The translations under genes were made by a program, and so were the position numbers. A DNA stretch of 33,342 bases, from positions 1 through 33,342 of the forward strand of contig CAJPNZ010000024.1 in the NCBI GenBank assembly GCA_905372155.1. The letters are read 5' to 3'. Under the pieces are notes generated by a model. The model had not been told where the DNA came from, ran no database searches, and worked only from the letters and a program-made list of their open reading frames with translations. Position 1 is the first letter of the stretch. Every line of letters starts with the position of its first letter. Positions 31,205-33,342 of the stretch are shown here, piece by piece. This DNA is from Propionibacteriaceae bacterium (GTDB taxonomy: Bacteria > Actinomycetota > Actinomycetes > Propionibacteriales > Propionibacteriaceae).

Positions 31205-31234
31205 GGTTGCGGCCCGGTGATCCGGACCGCAACC
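31205..31234. terminator. Strong bidirectional hairpin between DUF3039 gene and ahcY
   Basis: GGTTGCGGCCCGG (31205-31217) and CCGGACCGCAACC (31222-31234) form a 13-bp stem with a 4-nt loop. The one mismatch is a G-U pair when read from the minus strand. It lies inside the 46-bp gap between convergent stops. No T tract is present, as usual in high-GC actinobacteria. Confidence 0.7.
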
Positions 31235-31240
31235 AGCGGG

Positions 31241-32671
31241 TCAGTAACGGTAGTGCTCGGACTTGAACGGGCCTGCCACCGGCACCCCCAGGTAGTCGGC
31301 CTGCGCCTGAGTCAGGGTGCTCAGCTCCACCCCCAGCGACGGCAGGTGAAGGCGCGCGACCTCCTCGTCCAGGTGTTTCGGAAGCAGGTACACGCCAGGC
31401 GGGTAGGCCTCGGGCCTGAGGAACAGTTCCATCTGGGCCAGCACTTGGTTGGTGAATGAGTTGCTCATCACGAAAGACGGGTGTCCCGTAGCGTTGCCGA
31501 GGTTCAGCAACCGGCCCTCGCTCAGCACGATCACCGCGTGCCCGTCCGGGTAGATCCACTTGGCCACCTGCGGTTTGATCTCGATCTTCGTCACGTCCTT
31601 CCGGGCGGAGAGCCCGGCCATGTCGATCTCGTTGTCGAAGTGTCCGATGTTGCCGACGATGGCCTGGTGTTTCATCCGGGCCATGTGTTCCTCGAGGATG
31701 ACGTCGCGGCACCCGGTGGCGGTGACGAAGATGTCGCCGATCCCCACCACCGATTCGAGCCGCGACACCTGGAAGCCGTCCATCGCCGCCTGCAGGGCGC
31801 AGATCGGATCCACCTCGGTGACGATGACCCGCGCGCCCTGGCCGCGCAGTGACTCGGCGCAGCCCTTGCCCACGTCGCCGTAACCGCAGACCACGGCCAC
31901 CTTGCCGCCGATCAGGACGTCGGTGGCGCGGTTGATGCCGTCGACCAGGGAGTGGCGGCAGCCGTACCTGTTGTCGAACTTGGATTTGGTCACCGAGTCG
32001 TTGACGTTGATGGCCCCGAACAGCAGGGTGCCGTTGCGGTGCATCTCGTAGAGGCGGTGGACACCGGTGGTGGTTTCCTCCGTGACCCCGAGGATGCCCG
32101 CTGCGAGGGCCTCGAAGTCCAGTTGCCCCAGCGCCTCCCGCAGGGCGGCCTTGACGACGAGGGTCTCCTCCGGATCCGCCGGGTCGTCGGCGGGCACGGC
32201 CCCAGCGCGCTGGGCCGCGACGCCCTCGTGGACGAACAGGGTGGCGTCACCGCCGTCGTCGAGGATCAGGTTGGGGTTCGTCTCGCCAGGCCAGTCGAGG
32301 ATCTGGCGGGTGCACCACCAGTACTCCTGGAGCGTTTCACCCTTCCACGCGAAAACGGGAACACCCCTCGGGTTCTCGGGGGTGCCGTCCGGGCCGACGA
32401 CGACGGCGGCCGCCGCGTGGTCCTGGGTGGAGAAGATGTTGCAGGACGCCCACCTCACCTCCGCTCCGAGCGCCACGAGGGTTTCGATCAGCACCGCGGT
32501 CTGGACGGTCATGTGGATCGATCCCGCGATGCGGGCACCTGCCAGAGGTTTCGAGGCCGCGTATCGTTCACGCATGGCCATCAGGCCAGGCATCTCATGT
32601 TCGGCGAGGGTGATCTCCTCACGGCCGAAATCGGCCAGGGACAGGTCTGCTGCACGGAAGTCGAATGTCAC
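31241..32671 (-). CDS. ahcY: Adenosylhomocysteinase
   Basis: A 476-residue NAD+-dependent enzyme that splits S-adenosylhomocysteine into homocysteine and adenosine and so clears the product inhibitor of methyltransferases. Landmarks are GSIHMTVQTAVLIETL (His53), EVRWASCNIFSTQDHAAAA, NVNDSVTKSKFDN, the NAD motif CGYGDVGKGCA, and the C-terminal KSEHYRY. The length (about 40 more than E. coli-like forms) includes the insertion typical of actinobacterial and some proteobacterial AhcY (PNLILDDGGDATLFVHEG region and beyond). The start is GTG 32671, preceded by TAGACT 8 nt upstream, so it is probably leaderless. It lies downstream of an SIS/PGI_C-like gene, as in mycobacteria. Confidence 0.96.
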   Translation of the reverse strand: MTFDFRAADLSLADFGREEITLAEHEMPGLMAMRERYAASKPLAGARIAGSIHMTVQTAVLIETLVALGAEVRWASCNIFSTQDHAAAAVVVGPDGTPENPRGVPVFAWKGETLQEYWWCTRQILDWPGETNPNLILDDGGDATLFVHEGVAAQRAGAVPADDPADPEETLVVKAALREALGQLDFEALAAGILGVTEETTTGVHRLYEMHRNGTLLFGAINVNDSVTKSKFDNRYGCRHSLVDGINRATDVLIGGKVAVVCGYGDVGKGCAESLRGQGARVIVTEVDPICALQAAMDGFQVSRLESVVGIGDIFVTATGCRDVILEEHMARMKHQAIVGNIGHFDNEIDMAGLSARKDVTKIEIKPQVAKWIYPDGHAVIVLSEGRLLNLGNATGHPSFVMSNSFTNQVLAQMELFLRPEAYPPGVYLLPKHLDEEVARLHLPSLGVELSTLTQAQADYLGVPVAGPFKSEHYRY

Positions 32672-32679
32672 GTCCCGGA

Positions 32680-32685
32680 AGTCTA
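32680..32685 (-). promoter_or_regulatory. -10 element TAGACT, leaderless promoter of ahcY
   Basis: Minus-strand TAGACT is followed by 8 nt and GTG 32671, with no Shine-Dalgarno sequence. A leaderless GTG start is consistent with known actinobacterial practice. Confidence 0.5.
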
Positions 32686-32773
32686 CGCCCGAGCCCGCGA
32701 CCGCGCCCGACGAGCCGGGGTTGGGTGCTGTGTCCCAGCTCTTCGGGTGGAGTTTCCTTGGTCTTCCCGGTTT

Positions 32774-32787
32774 CGGGGCAAACCCCG
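32774..32787 (-). terminator. Short hairpin downstream of the SIS/PGI_C-like gene
   Basis: CGGGG (32774-32778) and CCCCG (32783-32787) form a 5-bp stem with a 4-nt loop, 7 bp after the stop codon of the upstream gene. It has AAACC repeats on both sides. It is weak but well placed. Confidence 0.35.
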
Positions 32788-32794
32788 GTTTCTC

Positions 32795-33342
32795 CTATCC
32801 GCTCTGGGCCCCACCCAGGCCGATTCCCAGGTAGGTGGCGGCGTAACGTCCCTGGAGCAGCAGGGTGACGTAGCGCTCCACATCTGAGGCTCCCAGCTCC
32901 GCCATGCCGGAGCTGATGTGGCAAACCCGCACCCCGACGCCGTCGGCCAGGTGCGCCAGTCTCTGGGCCGTCTCCGTCATCGGTTCCGGCACCTGGTCCA
33001 CGTCGAGTAGCAGCAGCGCGGGACCGATCTCGGCGTCCTGTTCGAAGGGGTCGGTGAACACGTCTCGCCGGGGCGTGCCGAGCAGCACCGCTTCCAGCTC
33101 CTCGGCATCAGCGGCCAGGGCGAGCCGGCCGCTGGCCCGCCGCAACGTCTCCGCGATCCGCCGGGAGGCGCGCCCCGCCAGCGTCGTCCCTCCCCACACC
33201 AGGGGAAACGAGTCGGCCAGGCCCACGGCCAGGTCCTTGCCCGGGTTGTCCCCGAGGGGACGCGCCGGGGAGCAACGAACCGCGACGGCATCCGCGGCCG
33301 ACGCGGCGAGCTCAACGTCCACCGTGGGCCCCAGTTCCAGCT
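32795..33342 (-). CDS. SIS / bacterial phosphoglucose-mannose isomerase C-terminal-like protein, 5' end cut
   Basis: The C-terminal 181 residues of a larger protein whose start lies beyond the right edge; the frame stays open to the last base. Visible are NPGKDLAVGLADSFPLVWGG, then a Rossmann-like core with LGTPRRDVFTDPFEQ, and the C-terminal helix LLLQGRYAATYLGIGLGG, a pattern typical of the bacterial PGI/PMI C-terminal and SIS-domain proteins. In mycobacteria a relative (Rv3256c, TobH-like) lies between manB/manA and ahcY, with a presumed role in mannose phosphate or cell-envelope sugar metabolism. Whether it is catalytic is not known. It is separated from ahcY by 123 bp. Confidence 0.8.
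   Translation of the reverse strand, partial: LELGPTVDVELAASAADAVAVRCSPARPLGDNPGKDLAVGLADSFPLVWGGTTLAGRASRRIAETLRRASGRLALAADAEELEAVLLGTPRRDVFTDPFEQDAEIGPALLLLDVDQVPEPMTETAQRLAHLADGVGVRVCHISSGMAELGASDVERYVTLLLQGRYAATYLGIGLGGAQSG

Noticed and set aside
1..33342. CRISPR arrays, insertion sequences, integrases or rRNA genes
   Set aside because: No regularly spaced repeats, no transposase or integrase motifs and no rRNA sequence were seen on either strand.

Overview
The window is high-GC DNA with short intergenic gaps and frequent GTG/TTG starts. Its marker families (DUF1707, DUF2510-RDD, DUF3039, DUF2017 beside clpS, and an SIS/PGI_C-like protein upstream of ahcY) are typical of Actinomycetota. 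I infer a chromosomal segment of an actinobacterium, perhaps near Propionibacteriaceae, but the genus is not proven by anything I can see.

Layout. (1) 1-5.7 kb: the edge of a minus-strand gene, a BCCT-type Na+/osmolyte transporter, pdxH, a DUF1707 membrane protein, and the threonine-to-glycine pair tdh-kbl. (2) 5.7-7.0 kb: a gene-poor, AT-richer stretch holding one small GRAM-like protein; it lies on the 3' side of a tRNA-Leu(UAG) gene. (3) 7.0-9.1 kb, minus strand: dinB (Pol IV), folA (DHFR), and a small gene with an apparent frameshift that is translationally coupled to folA. (4) 9.1-21.2 kb, plus strand: a six-gene cluster of DUF5682, a vWA/CoxE-like MIDAS protein, a protein with two SWIM zinc motifs, WGR-DUF4132, a tandem DUF4132 paralogue without WGR, and a MoxR-type AAA+ ATPase. 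It resembles the uncharacterised E. coli yehF/I/L/M/P/Q set. (5) 21.3-25.2 kb, minus strand: the tightly overlapping run clpS-DUF2017-murI-rph-rdgB-thyA. (6) 25.2-33.3 kb: pncB, malQ, RDD, an MFS transporter, DUF3039, ahcY and the end of an SIS/PGI_C-like gene.

The most interesting region is the 12-kb plus-strand cluster. Its components (AAA+ motor, MIDAS adaptor, SWIM zinc protein, large DUF4132 proteins, one with a putative nucleic-acid-binding WGR domain) look like one NTP-dependent machine of unknown function. It sits between thyA and folA, which read colinearly on the other strand and are commonly adjacent in bacteria, so the cluster looks inserted. Its two DUF4132 genes show a strongly homogenised 3' half.

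A second pattern runs through the whole window. At least seven non-coupled genes have a TAnnnT -10 hexamer only 6-8 nt before the start codon and no clear Shine-Dalgarno sequence, which predicts widespread leaderless transcripts.
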